Of a stretch of DNA of 64,000 nt, positions 1 through 11,719 are shown piece by piece. The DNA is taken from NCBI GenBank assembly GCA_911728435.2, contig OU452211.1, positions 8,476,428 through 8,540,427 on the forward strand, in the 5' to 3' direction. Below the pieces are notes generated by a model that ran no database searches, was not told the origin of the DNA, and saw only the letters and a list, made by a program, of their open reading frames with translations. Both the position numbers and the translations under genes were made by a program. Every line of letters starts with the position of its first letter. Within the stretch, counting starts at the first letter, position 1. Origin of the DNA: Apoderus coryli. Lineage: Eukaryota > Arthropoda > Insecta > Coleoptera > Attelabidae.

Positions 1-59
1 CTCTTTATTTATTCTATGGCATTACCACGTTAAAAAATTTTACGCACAGGCGTATTCCA

Positions 60-300
60 ACGAAGGCGAAGATTTTGTGACAAGGTTTGCAAATCCTAAC
101 TGAGGTAATGAAAGAATAAATCTTGAATCATCTGCAAAAAGCAGAGAACGACACCTCAAACCACACACAATACATAAACAAAAGTGGACTCAACACTGAA
201 CCCTGAAGTTTGCACTTATAATGTCTGATCTAAAACCTCGATACTCTTTTCCCACATTGACCGACCTGGTATAACGCTAAATTTATAATCTATCTTTCCT
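60..300 (-). pseudogene. non-LTR retrotransposon RT fragment (FADD box)
   Basis: Minus-strand translation gives 'QGSVLSPLLF' and, after a one-base frame change, 'LFADDSRFI'. These are RT motifs B' and C as found in Jockey/CR1-type non-LTR elements, with the catalytic Asp pair of the FADD box. The rest of the polymerase is absent. Weak similarity upstream to about 300 may be the preceding RT segment. It is a dead fragment, and clade assignment is not possible. Confidence 0.6.
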
Positions 301-1800
301 ATCCAAGAGACCTATCGTTGTTACCACAACACAAAGATCGGTTCTGCCACATATCTAGTAGATACACGCAAACATGTACAGATAGAGCTTGAGGCGGAAG
401 TTACGAGTATATCAAAACGCGTCTAAATGCTTAATCCACCCCAATTTATTAATGACAGGTCAAAAATAAGCGGTGGTGGCCTGCGGCATAGTCTTTGTGC
501 AACCGCGCGCTTTTCCATCATCGATATGCCTGGTGTTCCTGTTCTACTCCACTCTGCAACGGTTGGTTGTTCGTTTTCGGTCCTTTGAACATTATATTTT
601 AATAAAGCAGTTAAAGGATGTCTTTGATTTGTTTTGTGTGCAAGTGACAGTTGCCGTATTAAATTATGCTGTGTACAGAACAACAACATACACATAGATG
701 TGGGATCACACAGTCTACTACCTGAATTGTATTAACATGGAGTTTTTGTTTTTTTAAAGTTCACAAAATAAAATATTAATCTTAGGCTTGTGAGACTTCA
801 AGACATATCGATAATAGGTAACCTGAGGATGACAGGGATAATGCTTAACAAATTATAGCTTAATGTTTATTAACTCTGCTAACGAGCAGCCAATATCGTC
901 CCCGGAAGGACGAATGACCTTTATAGATGTCTAGGTATAATCAGAAAATACTACGACCAACTCCATTACTACAGAAGCAACTGCTAAAATTAAATTAGTA
1001 GAAAAAACCTGGTATGTTAATCAGTAATTAATGGTAACTATATTCTATATTTATTTCAATACTTAAAATCATTTAGATAAGAAAATTTCATATTAAATTA
1101 TCCTTTTACAAACCTAGATCCGCTGGGCACCTATTCTTGAAAACCCAGGAGTAGAACAATTGTAAGGCGAGACAAAGTCTATTAAATTAGCAAAGATTAG
1201 CCTTACTTCTATATTCAGTTGAACTGCTCTGATACGATCAATTGTCGCTCATTTGCTCGTAACTATTCACTTAATTTTCAAATAATAATAAAAAAGCTGA
1301 TATTAACTTTGAAGGATAACAAAACTCAATGTCAATGTGAAGTAGAACTGTTAGGCAATAAATCTGTCGATAGTTTTTTTTTGATTCTTTAAATAATCAG
1401 CTGTGACAAAAACGTTAAGTTTAGAATATTATTTGAGATAAAATAATGGCACTGAAGGATCTGCAACTTAGTCTATTGCCCGCTTGTTGTTAATAATAAA
1501 TTTTTTTGATTTTTCCAACGGAAATTATGGAATATTTTGTCAGACTAAGGACCGGTTTAATGAAATCCTGATAAAGCTTCCGATAGTGCTATCTTGATGA
1601 TAGTGTTAAAACTGCGTTTATCAATATGCTGAAGACTATCTGAAGTATAAATTGGACATATCAGCAGGATAAGTTATTAGCACAAAATAGGTCCAGATAA
1701 ACGAGTTGCCAGCGACTTAATCTATATTTCTTTGGTATTTTTTTGTTTGATTACTGTGTTTTGCATGGTTTTCGTTCTCTTTGGCTTTCAGGAAATAAAT
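301..1800. other. AT-rich stretch, nothing recognised
   Basis: Two overlapping open frames near 423-697 face each other and show no family features. I see no RT, transposase, tRNA or repeat structure that I can name. Confidence 0.4.
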
Positions 1801-1801
1801 T

Positions 1802-2530
1802 ATGGCCGTTTTCTTTGATATTAATATTTTCTCTGATGACTCTTATTTCAAGATCGTCCAAATCATATGAACTATTGGGATGATTATGATTTTTTTAATC
1901 GGTTTCGTCTAACAAAGGAATCTGTTCAACTTGTTTTTGGGCAAATTCAGGAACGAATCATTATTATAACATAATTTTTCAAACTAAGGATTGATGCACT
2001 TGAAAATTTACGCCTTTTGTACGAATTTTATCTTTCTCGTTGAACAGTACCAGGATATTTTTTTTAAGAAAGTTCTAAGTATAAAAACAATTACAATTAC
2101 TTTAGGAGTTATATCAAATTTTTTGATTTATGGAATTTTCCAGTAAGCCCACTAGAACAGTTTTTGCTTTGTCTACGATTTTACGCCTAGGGGGATTTCA
2201 TGATATCTGTAGGAGATCCCGCAGGAGTGCATACATCGACTGTGTCAAATATTGTAATAAGAGTTACTAGATCAATTTGTGGCATAAAAAATAATGTTGT
2301 TTCTTTGCCGATTGAAACGGAAGAATTACTATCTATCTAGCAAAAGCTTTTTGGTATTGCTGGGTTTCCGAGAGTTTTATTGCTTCTAGATGGCCCACAC
2401 GTTAAAATTCAAAGCCCTGGAGGGGATCACGCTGAATAGAAAAGATATTTTGCCTTGAGGCTAGTGGCAGATCGCAAGTTTCCCTTATTTTATAGATTAA
2501 ATTCCACACCAACCTTCCCAAGCCTCATTT
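1802..2530 (+). pseudogene. PIF/Harbinger (HARBI1-like) transposase remnant
   Basis: The first part reads 'FFNRFRLTKESVQLVFGQI', the N-terminal signature of Harbinger nucleases. A later part gives 'PLEQFLLCLRFYA', then 'GVHTSTVSNIV' and 'LLLLDGPHVKIQSPGG', which holds the first catalytic Asp of the DDE nuclease (the usual form is DGTH...SP). Stop codons, frameshifts and an unrelated stretch near 1975-2140 break it. The later catalytic acidic residues are not recognisable. Harbinger elements normally need a second Myb/MADF-type protein; none is visible here. Confidence 0.8.
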
Positions 2531-2968
2531 TTCACTTTCCAGGACAGTGCGTCCGTTTTTTTTTATTCGATTATGTTGCTAAATTTTTTAATTAACTTAC
2601 ATAGCAGATCTGTATCCGAGGTCATAAAAATTGAAGACCGATTTTTTGCTTTTTCAAGGTCTTTGGTCATGGTTCACTTAAAAGGGGCACAAGGGCAAAC
2701 AAATAAAAATAAGGTTGACAAAGACAAGATATAAACAAAAATACAAAACACAACCTACAAAGTTTCTTCTTCTTATTGTTGGCCTCTACAATGCGTTGTT
2801 GCCAAGTTGTGTTTGGCTGATAGCTATTAGAAGGATAAATTTCGTTTAATAAACAGATATAAATGTATCAATACCTTTACCAGAGAGATAAAAGTTATCC
2901 TCCTGGTAGCTATTAGAGGGTTTATCAGCACATTATAAACATGCCCTAAAGTACTTATGAAGAATTTA
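2531..2968. other. no gene seen
   Basis: AT-rich sequence between the Harbinger remnant and mariner copy 1. The phrase 'TAGCTATTAGA' occurs twice (about 2820 and 2907), suggesting a small duplication. Confidence 0.4.
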
Positions 2969-4140
2969 CGAGGGTTGCCTTTTATATTTCGGGATTTGGC
3001 AACCCTGGTGTTGAAATCAGGCAACGGACAGCTCCATCGTAAAGTTGGACATTTTTGAGGTTATACGTACTCAAAATGTTTTGACATGAGCGCTATTTGT
3101 GTTGTTTACAGTAACTTAAAAGATTCATCTCGACCCAAAAATGGGATTAAATCATGAACATTTTCGTACGATTATTTTTTACAACTTTCAACCTGGATTA
3201 ACTCAGCAACAGTGCATGGATGAACTTAATTTATATTTTGGCGAATTTCGTGAAAGTCGTCCAAAACCAGTTGTTGTTCCGAAAACCATTGATGCTGTGC
3301 GCGACCTGATATTGCAAGATCCTCATATGACCTATCAAGTGATTGAGACAATCTTAGGAATTAGTGGGACCAGCATACATTCAATATTGTATAAACATTT
3401 GACTGTCAAAAAAATTGGTTCGCGTTGGATCCCACACAATATGTCAATCGCTCAAAAAAAGGCTCGTCTCGATTGGCCGAAAGAAATGCTTAAAGAATAC
3501 GATCGCGGTGCTTCGAAACACATCTATGACATCGTAAACAGCAGTCGACTGTATGGGTGTTTCAATATAAGCCAAATCCAACAACAGTTGTTCGCGCACG
3601 AAGCACTTCCAAGCAAATGGTCGCCTATTTATTCGGAAAAACTGGACATGTCGCAACCGTACCACTAGAACAACGCAGAACAGTCAATTCTGAGTGGTAC
3701 ACAACCATTTGTTTGCCAGTTGTCTTCCAAATAATCAGGAAAACCAACCTCCGAAGACGGATCACTCTCCACCACGACAATGCGAGCTCTCACACATCGG
3801 CTCAAACAACTTTTTGAGCACCAAAAACATCGATTTGATGAGTCATCCGGCGTATAGTCCTGACTTGGCACCGAATGACTTCTTTTTATTCCCGTACGTA
3901 AAAAACAAACTGAGAGGTCAACGTTTGTCGACACCTGAAGAAGCGGTTGCTGCATTAAGAATGCATGTTTTGGAGATACCTCAATCAGAGTGGCAAAAGT
4001 GCTCTGACAATTGCTTCAAATGCATGCAAAAGTGTATAGATATTCATGGGGAATATTTATAAAAAAAAAACAATACAGTGATTTTCGATGATTAATATTT
4101 GTTTTTGTTCTCTAATCCCGAAATATAAAGGGAGTTGACC
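2969..4140 (+). mobile_element. mariner element, copy 1 of 5
   Basis: The left terminal repeat begins after TA with CGAGGGTTGCCTTTTATATT, and the right end carries the inverted form (AATCCCGAAATATAAAGGGA). The same termini occur at four other places in the window. Copy 1 keeps both ends, but the right end is diverged in its last bases and the exact boundary near 4140 is uncertain. TA target duplication is as expected for mariner. Confidence 0.85.
3141..4062 (+). pseudogene. mariner transposase, inactivated (copy 1)
   Basis: The frame begins 'MGLNHEHFRTIIFYNF' and continues through a helix-turn-helix region ('ILGISGTSIHSILYKHL'). Compared with the other copies, a block of the N-terminal domain is missing after 'ELNLYFGEF', and the block holding the first catalytic Asp (TGDESW) is deleted. 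Frames then change at about 3557 and 3694. 'HHDNASSHTS' and 'YSPDLAPNDFFLF' preserve the second and third Asp. Family members in this window show 34 residues between these, the mariner DD34D spacing. No active protein can come from this copy. Confidence 0.85.
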
Positions 4141-4795
4141 TATTATCGCCAACCATCTAATGAATTGACATGGTATTAGATAATCATAAAATAAAATAAA
4201 AAAAGTGTTGATCCATTCGTCATGACTGTTGCAGAGCCATTTAGCATTTTGGTAAATTTGTAAAATGGATGTACCCAATAATAAATCAAATTGTAAATGG
4301 CATAAAAATAAACTACACTCTGTGCAATGAATACATGCAAATACATGTTGTATATACCGAAATGACAGCCCTGGCAGGCACTAGCTAGCAGTGTATAGCG
4401 GTAGCTACAAACACTCATATAATTTGACAAAACATGGCCGATTCCGAAACAACAACAAATCAAAAATATCGAATAGTTCTATCCGGTCTAATGGCAGTAA
4501 ATAACCACGTAATTTCAATAAAAAGGAAACCGTAAAAATGAAAATTTACTACCAAATCTTTGCACTTGGCTGCACGCGCCCCCACCGAACGCCCAATAAA
4601 TCCAACGCTGAAATTTAAATGACATTTTATATTTTGTGTATTGACCACTTTTTGGAGTGATCCACTATGCGGGGATGGATAGAAATGGTGAAAGAGTATA
4701 ACTGCAAGTTTTATACGAAATAGAACATTTTTTTTCTACTAATAGCAGCTGATGAAACTGAAAAGGAGTTGAAATAGTTATATAGGAACCTTCAA
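4141..4795. other. no gene seen
   Basis: Several minus-strand open frames exist but none has domain features or similarity I recognise. Confidence 0.4.
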
Positions 4796-4799
4796 TCAG

Positions 4800-5840
4800 G
4801 TTTGTTTCTTTTTTATCCTGCGACTGCGACTTCGGTTTTCTGGAAAAAGAAAAATGCACGAGAGAAAATATTTGTTTGCCATGTTTTGAGCCATTTTTTA
4901 AAATGTTGGCCACATTGCAAAAAAGTCAAAAGTTTTCGGCCAATGGGATATTGAAAAATTTCTTGAAACTGCACCGGATGAAATACATGGTAAGCAATCA
5001 TCTTATGAATCAAAAACTATAATTTTACTCTTCAAAAATATAATTTTAGGTAGTGTTGATTATAGGAGTGGCCGGTGCTTGTAGAAGTATTGAACTCACA
5101 AATATGATGATAGATCATGTGGTTAATAAAGACGATATCTTAATAATTCACATTCCAGACACAAAAACTCATAAGCGGCGAACTTTTACTGTATGCAACA
5201 CAGAACAAAAAGAAAATACTACTGACGTTGAATCAATATGCAAAAAGTATTTTAGTCTACGTCTGAAAAATATGAATTCTCGACGATTGTTTGTGAAATA
5301 CAGTGTTGGAAAATATTTACCCAAAATGTAGAACATCATACAATTGGTGCAATTTCTTCTAAGATAGCTTTTTATTTAAACCTACCAAATTTCAAAGAAT
5401 ATACTGGACATGCGTTCAGAAGAACATCTGCCACACTTCTTGCCGATTCAGGAGCTGATATATTGTCACTGAAAAGGCACGGTGGATGGAAATCAGCTAC
5501 CGTAGCTGAAGGCTACGTGGAAGACTCAATGAATAACAAAATTAGAGTAGCTAAAAAAATTTTGGATGGCAATCATCAACCTATATCAAAAACACCCTCG
5601 AACGGTTTGCCTGCTTCGACCACAACATCCCATTTATTAAAAGCACATGATGAACCTGAAACCAGTACTGAAGCTGACATCATGAAAAGCTCAGTAATTA
5701 CTGACGGTTTATCAGCTGTAGTCTCGAGCAAAAATTCATCATCAGCTTTCACAAGTAATATTACAGAGCAGCTACTAATTTATCTAAACAGGGAATCACT
5801 TTTACCAATTGTACAATTCAAAGTCCCATTTTTAACATAA
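4800..5840 (+). pseudogene. tyrosine recombinase of a Crypton-like element (one clear frameshift)
   Basis: A catalytic domain runs from about 5050. 'VAGACRSIEL' carries the first catalytic Arg. 'TGHAFRRTSATLLADSG' carries the H-x-x-R pair. 'KRHGGWKSATVAEGY' carries the Trp that replaces His and the Tyr nucleophile. So R, HxxR, W and Y are all present in order. One frameshift near 5328 separates the Arg half from the HxxR-W-Y half. Upstream sequence from about 4800 looks like a decayed N-terminal domain. The C-terminal tail (about 5590-5840) is Ser/Thr-rich without a known domain. This family differs from the DUF3504-type Crypton at 59 kb. A cellular origin is possible but less likely. Confidence 0.75.
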
Positions 5841-5989
5841 ATATATCAAACAATACAGATTAAGTTTGTTTAACTGGTTATAGTTTATATAGTTAATAAT
5901 AATACTCAGGCTGCCTTTGAATTGTGAGGTTTTTTTTGTTGCGAAGTTTGTTAAATCATTAGTAACATTACAAAAGAACGTTTGGCTAA

Positions 5990-6152
5990 TTGTTCTTTTA
6001 TCGTTATTTAGTACCTACTGATTTGTTATTTGTTTGAAATTTGTAATTTCTATTAATTGTTAGAGTTTTGTATTTTTTTTCTGTACATATGTTTTATTGC
6101 TCTGTAAAGGGATTATACTGTTGGGCAATAAATTCTATTATTATTATTATTT
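5990..6152 (+). repeat. 3' end of a non-LTR retrotransposon with (ATT)n tail
   Basis: The stretch ends in 'GGGCAATAAATTCTATTATT' followed by more ATT units. An ATAAA-type signal followed by ATT repeats is the usual 3' end of CR1/L2/Jockey-like insect elements. The same arrangement is seen at 8840-8866 and 17100-17130. No coding sequence is attached. Confidence 0.5.
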
Positions 6153-6522
6153 AGTACGTTTAATTTTTTTTCTTTTTTTTTTTGTATTACCTACAATTGT
6201 ACGGTGCCGGCAGAAAAATAATGGGTATGGCGGTAAAGTGATTTTTTCAGGCTTCAAGAAGTGTCCGCGCTCGCTAAAGCTCACCTAGGAATACAATATA
6301 CTATTTTCATAGTAATTCTAATTTTTTCGACAAGACAACTTTTTTTTGACACTGACACGACAACAACAATAAGGTAATGTAAAGGTAATAATTAAGTAAA
6401 AGTATTAAAATGCGGACATGCACACATGAAAAAAAAACATTTTTTCATAAATTTAAATATTCTTCTGTAACTCTGGAATCAGGGTCAGAATTAAATTTGG
6501 AGCATTTTTTCTATTGATCATT

Positions 6523-6969
6523 TTACGCTAAGACACCAAAATATGACTGTTTGCTCTTGTTTAATTTTCTTATAGCTTCTGTCCATTTTTCTGAATCTTC
6601 TCTTGTCAACGCATCTTCTAGATTTTGTGGGTCTGAATAATTATTTTCTTTCGCCAAACAAACAAAATCATGCAGATATCCAGGTTTTCTTCTATTTCTT
6701 TTTGGTTCTTCATCAACTTCTTGTTCTCTAATTTCTTCATTATTCTTTTGCGCACTTGCTGGTCTATCTTCTGTAGTATAACTTATTATTATTTCATTTT
6801 CTTCTGGGTTTTGATATATTTTGTTATTCGTGAAAAATTCACTTTCTTCAAAAATTACATTTGCCGAAATTATCACACGATTTTTGTTAATATCATACAA
6901 TCGAAAAGATTTTGAATTCTCTTCATATCCTAAGAAAATACATTCGATTAGAGCGTTCTGCAACACCAT
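6523..6969 (-). pseudogene. Ty1/copia polyprotein fragment
   Basis: The 148-codon open frame contains 'ECIFLGYEENSKSFRLYD', the C-terminal integrase region of copia Pol. An acidic linker follows, then 'EDALTREDSEKWTEAI', the start of the RT domain. Protease, most of integrase and the RT active site are absent, so it is an internal fragment without visible LTRs. A second copia piece from the same junction region lies at 61435-61671. Confidence 0.8.
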
Positions 6970-7740
6970 TCTGTTTTTATTTTATTCAGTTTATCAACAT
7001 AAGCTAACAAATTTTATATTTATGCCTTTTTGAGACCCCCTGTTTAATGAAAATAATTTTTTTCATTGTAGTTCTTATTTTTTCGACAAGCAAACATTTT
7101 TATCAAGAATAACTTTTTTTCGTATCTTTCAATTTTTGGTCCATTTGTCCTCTTGTTAACCGCATCCGTGGACATACTGTATATATTAGATCACCAGCCT
7201 TTAAAAACTTAATTCTCAGTTCCTAATTGTAATTATAGGTTTTGTTGAAAGATGTGTTTGTCTATATTTTATCGCATTAACTGGTCTTCGCCACACCCGG
7301 TATATATTTTATAATAATTAACTAAATAAGTCAATTCCACGTTATCGAACTAACGAACGAACGAATTGAGCGTCTAATTATAAAAGTTGGTCATAAATTT
7401 GGAAACAATAGTGCACATTCTGAAAATAAACGACATACAACATCTGTCCCTAATTGATGGAGAATTAGTGGTGTGTGACTGATGGACGACGCCTGACAAT
7501 ACCGTGCATTTTTTGAAACGTTTTTTTCTTTTTATTATATCCCAGATTATATCTACTTCATTTACTCAACAAAGTAAATAGAGAATTAATGTGACAACAT
7601 TTTTGAGCTCCTTTGAGTCTAAACAAGAAATCGTCTAATCATGCAGCAATTTGTTCCCAGTAGGTATTATTTCAAATTATTATTAGAGGTAGAGGGACAT
7701 CGTTAGTTTAGCTATAATTTTTACATATTTAGGTACTATT
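6970..7740. other. no gene seen
   Basis: AT-rich. A short sequence with 'TTTTTTCGACAAG' occurs on both sides of the copia fragment (about 6316 and 7079), possibly a shared flank or an older repeat. Confidence 0.35.
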
Positions 7741-7783
7741 ATACAGGGTGTCTCACGATGAACCGCGCCCATCGATTTCGATT

Positions 7784-9579
7784 ATGAGGGTTGCCTTTTA
7801 TATTCGGGATTTGGCAACCCTGGTGTCGCAATCGGGCAACTGAGAGCTTTATCGTAAAGTTGGACATTTTTGAGGTTATACGTGCTCAGAACGTTTTGAT
7901 TTAAAAGATTCATCTCGGCCCAAAAATGGAATTAAATCGTGCGATTATTTTTTACAACTTTCGACGTGGATTAACTCAACAACATGTGCATGGATGACCT
8001 GTTTGGCGATGAAGTTCCATCAAGGACGAGTGTTTATCGATGGTATGGTGAATGCAATCGTGGTCGTAGTTCACTCCAAGACGAATTTCGTGAAGGTCGT
8101 CCAAAATCAGTTGTTGTTCCGAAAACCATGTGATGTTGTGCGCGTACTGATATTGCAAGATGGTCGTGTGACCTATTTTCTCAGGGGTAAGTTGTCTTCT
8201 AGTATTTACGTTATTAGGAGGCTCAGACATTGTCTGAGTCAGCAAGCTCTGAGAACTGTTTATTTCTCACTGTTCCATTCTCATATTTCTTATGGAGTGA
8301 GTCTCTGGGGTAACTCATCATCGGCTATTCAAATATTTAGAGTGCAAAAAAAGGTGGTTCGCATTCTGGCAAATGCTGGATATCTGGAGCATTGCAAGCC
8401 CATTTTCAAATCTCTCAATATAATGCCTCTCCCGTCTTTATATATATATTATCAACTGCTTGAGATTCACAGATGTAAGCCCGATTTGTGTATTAACTCA
8501 ACTTGTCATGAGTACGGTACGAGATCTGCGGACTTGGTACGGGCTCGGCGATGGAGATTGACTAAGTCTGCAAAGAATTCCCTACAGATTCGGTTGTATA
8601 ATGTACTTCCTCGTAGGGTCCGGGAGTACAGTTCAGAAATGTTCAAAAGAACTATAAAATCATACTTGCTCAAGCATGCTTTTTATTCTGTGGAAGAATA
8701 TTCCCAGGAAGTTGTACATTTTAGCAATTAGTCGCTTTTAATTTGTTTGTACCTATGTTACTTACACTTTCATGTTTTTTGTTGTAGATATAGTTTTTGT
8801 ATTTTGACGTACTGCAATTGTTTTGTACAAAACGTAGTTAATAAAGATTATTATTATTATTATTATCAAGAGATTGAGACAACCTTAGGCATTAGTGCGA
8901 CCAGCATACATTCGATATTGCATAAACATTTGACTGTCAAAAAAATTTGTTCGCGTTGGATCCCTCACAATTTGTCAATCGCTCAAAAAAAGGTTCGAAA
9001 CACGTCTATGACATCGTGACAGGTGATGAATCGTGGATTTATGCGTATGAGCCCGAAAGTAAACAGCTATCGATTGTATGGGTGTTTCAAGATGAGCCAA
9101 ATCCAACAAAAGTTGTTCGCGCACGAAACACTTCCAAGCAAATGGTCGCCTGTTTTTTCGGAAAAACTGGACATGTCGCAACCGTAACACTAGAACAACG
9201 CAGAGCAGTCAATTGTGAGTGGTACACAATCATTTGCTTCCCAGTTGTCTTCCAAGAAATCAGGAAAACCAACCGCCGAAGACGGATCACTCTTCACCAC
9301 GACAATGCGAGCTCTCACACATCGGCTCAAACAACTGCATTTTTGAGCACCCAAAACATCGATTTGATGAGTCATCCGCCGTATAGTCCTGACTTGGCAC
9401 CGAATGACTTCTTTTTATTCCTGTACGTAAAAAACAAACGTTTTTCGACACCTGAAGAAGCGGTTGCTGCATTCAGAATGCATGATTTGGAGATACCTCA
9501 CTCAGAGTGGCAAAAGTGTATAGATCTTCATGGGGAATATTTTGAAAAACAATAAAGTGATATTCGATACCCCTCGTAT
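7784..9579 (+). mobile_element. mariner element, copy 2, interrupted by a non-LTR fragment
   Basis: The left terminus is TA-TGAGGGTTGCCTTTTATATT and the right terminus is a shortened CCCTCGTA. The transposase frame opens at about 7926 ('MELNRAIIFYNFRRGLTQQ'), is broken by a non-LTR insertion at 8177-8866, and resumes at 8867. After the break, 'VTGDESWIYAYEPE' (first Asp), 'LHHDNASSHTSAQT' (second) and 'YSPDLAPNDFFLF' (third) are all in one frame from 8947 to 9555, with small deletions elsewhere. It is the only copy keeping all three catalytic Asp motifs in one continuous frame. Confidence 0.85.
8177..8866 (+). mobile_element. non-LTR retrotransposon 3' end, 5' truncated, inside mariner copy 2
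   Basis: Translation gives 'LRTVYFSLFHSHISYGVSLW', the thumb/C-terminal region of Jockey/CR1-like RT, then a basic tail ending 'TIKSYLLKHAFYSVEEYS'. An AT-rich 3' UTR ends in AATAAAGATTATTATTATT. The mariner sequence 'GTGACCTAT' stops at 8176 and resumes with 'CAAGAGATTGAG' at 8867, so the insert boundaries are clear. It is a 5'-truncated insertion, typical of target-primed reverse transcription. No long target-site duplication is obvious. Confidence 0.85.
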
Positions 9580-9699
9580 TATAGTTAGTTTAGCATGAGA
9601 TTCTCAAAAAATGCATCGCTGCAGTTCATCGTGGCACAACTTGTATAGGAATTCTGATCTAAAGTCACGTTCTAATTAGTGCACTTCATTGAATGTTGT

Positions 9700-9790
9700 G
9701 CAGTACTGTGGTGTGCCATAAGGAACAGTGTTGGGTCCTGTATTTTTTAATCTCTACGTCAACGAGCCTGTTCATACTATTCGTACACAT
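9700..9790 (+). pseudogene. non-LTR RT scrap
   Basis: One frame reads 'CGVP', a stop, then 'GTVLGPVFFNLYVNEPVHTI', matching the conserved GVPQGTVLGP block (RT motif B') of Jockey/R1-like elements. Nothing else of the polymerase is attached. Confidence 0.65.
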
Positions 9791-11385
9791 ACAAGGTGTT
9801 TCTAAAATAGGTGATCAAAATTTGTGAGCGAATTGAGCACGTGTAATCATGACAAAAACCTAAATTGTAATTTTTCGAAAAGTCCTTATTTACAAAGATA
9901 CAGGGTGTTAAAGATGACTGCCTGAGGACGATTTTTTTTGGAATATTTTCGAAACGAGTAAAGATGAGTTAATCAAATGTAGCATATTTATTCACCTAGT
10001 TAAACGTCGTAAACTGACATGAATTGGAATAAAAAAGGATGATCATAGGCGGATACACGGGGGGTACCCTTGCCTTAATTATAACTTTCTTCTGACTTTT
10101 ATTCCATTTCTGTCAAAAACGTGATAAAATAAAGTTTTCTACATAAAAAAGAGATATTTGTTTTTTATCGAAAAACTTAAAGGATTTCGCACAAGACGAC
10201 TTGCGTAACAAACTCAAATTTCGAATTGAGTTGTATGGCGGAATGCGAAAGAACAACAACTGTACCCTTATCACTACCGTCAAGCCCAGGATCTTTTAGC
10301 AACAGATTTTCCGCAGCGTCTAAAGTTTTGTCAGTGGAGAAACACCTTTTATATTACGAAAACGTCTTGTGGTGTGATTTGAAGGTTGAGGTAGAGCAGA
10401 ATAGGATTCTGCTGAAGGATTGGTTTCATTCTATATTATTCAGGATATTGAGGACAAAAATAATGTTGATCCAGTTAGGGCCATATAAGCTCCCTATCCC
10501 TAACAACAACGCTGCCATATTTCTTTTTAAAACACTCCGCATATGAATAATTTTGTTCAAAACAGTATCGAATAACAAATAATACAGTAACCAACATGTC
10601 CATTCCGATTATACTTGGATGTTGGTTCGGTAGAATTACAATGTCTCTGTGAAGTTCTATTGTGGATTCAACATGATTGTATGTTGTTATTATTTTCCAC
10701 ATCAAAACGTTAAATAATATAATGTGGGCAATTATTAATTCGTATTTTAATATTACCTGCCCAGCCAAAAACCAGAAACTGCACATGCAGACTGGAAATC
10801 ACAATCATTTAACGCATCACATAACGGTGCATCGCACACAGAAGAGAACGATTTTCAAAATAATATTATAATCATTTTGCAATTGGTGGTGCATCTATTT
10901 AGAATTTCAGTTTGATCGTTCACGTATAAAATTACTTCGTTTAAATTGTTACGAGTTTGTTTGGTGTCTACCAGTGACGTACGCTCTTGAAAAGAGAAAA
11001 CAGGCCAGTGCTGATTACCTTCCGGATCATGCCCAAGTAGCATGGTTAGTGTTAAAAACTAAACAAATTGATACAGCAACTTTAATACGTAATAACCACT
11101 AAATAAATCCCTATATAGTCAGAGTAACTTCATATTACATTTAGATAGTTGTAGTCACGTAAATCTTTCTACTGAAAACCACGTCGTAGTTTCATAACTT
11201 TTCGGTGTGATGGAGTGTGTTTAAGACGTCAGGATAACTAATGATTATCACTTCAAATCAACTAACGTGGCAACCCAGCTACATCACTTAAATATCACTT
11301 AGAAGTGGCAGCGGCTTTGAAGTGATTATTAAAGTTATGGCGACATGTTCGTGATTTCTGATATACCTACAAAGTGGAGGCACTT
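9791..11385. other. no gene recognised
   Basis: Two ATACAAGGTG/ATACAGGGTG-type ends lie at about 9790 and 9900. An open frame at 10226-10546 has no domain features and poor start context. The segment 'ACTTTTATTCCATTT' with its flank (10094-10125) recurs at 40086-40116, a short unexplained shared repeat. Confidence 0.4.
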
Positions 11386-11387
11386 GA

Positions 11388-11718
11388 TTATATGAGTCTG
11401 GTAATGAGTGCCAGGTTCTTATTACTTCTGAAAGTGATTTTCACAATTCCCAAACAATAAAAGTCATCTTTACTTTCAAAATTCACTATAAAGTAATGGT
11501 GGAGTTTAAGTTCTAACAGGTTAAACGCCGCCATCGACATTCCAAAATATTGGTAAAATTTGGTCTCGCCATCCAATAGATGAGGTAAAAGTGTAGAATA
11601 CTGTCCTTCTGCGGATATTCTTTTCCAAGCAGGATGTACGCAAAATCTGGGTTTTTCTCTGTTCTAAATGAAATCTCTCCGATTTTCTCCATCTTCGTCT
11701 TCTAAACAGTGCCATCAT
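11388..11718 (-). pseudogene. PIF/Harbinger transposase N-terminal fragment
   Basis: Minus-strand frames give 'RFCVHPAWKRISAEGQ' and then 'LLDGETKFYQYFGMSMAAF', the typical N-terminus of Harbinger nucleases (basic start, WVHP, then a KFxxYFRMS motif). Frames change at least twice. The DDE core is missing. It lies inside a stretch rich in AAGTG/CACTT words (11.2-12.3 kb), which may be the non-coding part of the same old element. Confidence 0.7.
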
Positions 11719-11719
11719 G

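Larger units (their letters stand above)
7741..9653. mobile_element. small inverted-repeat element split by mariner copy 2
   Basis: The left end reads ATACAGGGTGTCTCACGATG and the right end, reverse-complemented, reads ATACAAGTTGTGCCACGATG. Both continue with related bases. Outside the inserted mariner only about 115 bases of element remain, so this was a miniature element before the insertion. Its termini match the ATACAGGGTGTCC-type ends found at many other places in the window. Confidence 0.65.

Noticed and set aside
4749..4770. CTGATGA followed by GAAA as a hammerhead
   Set aside because: No stem II can form between the two boxes.
10226..10546. 106-codon open frame as a gene
   Set aside because: No recognisable domain, unremarkable start context, and open frames of this size occur by chance in such a long window.
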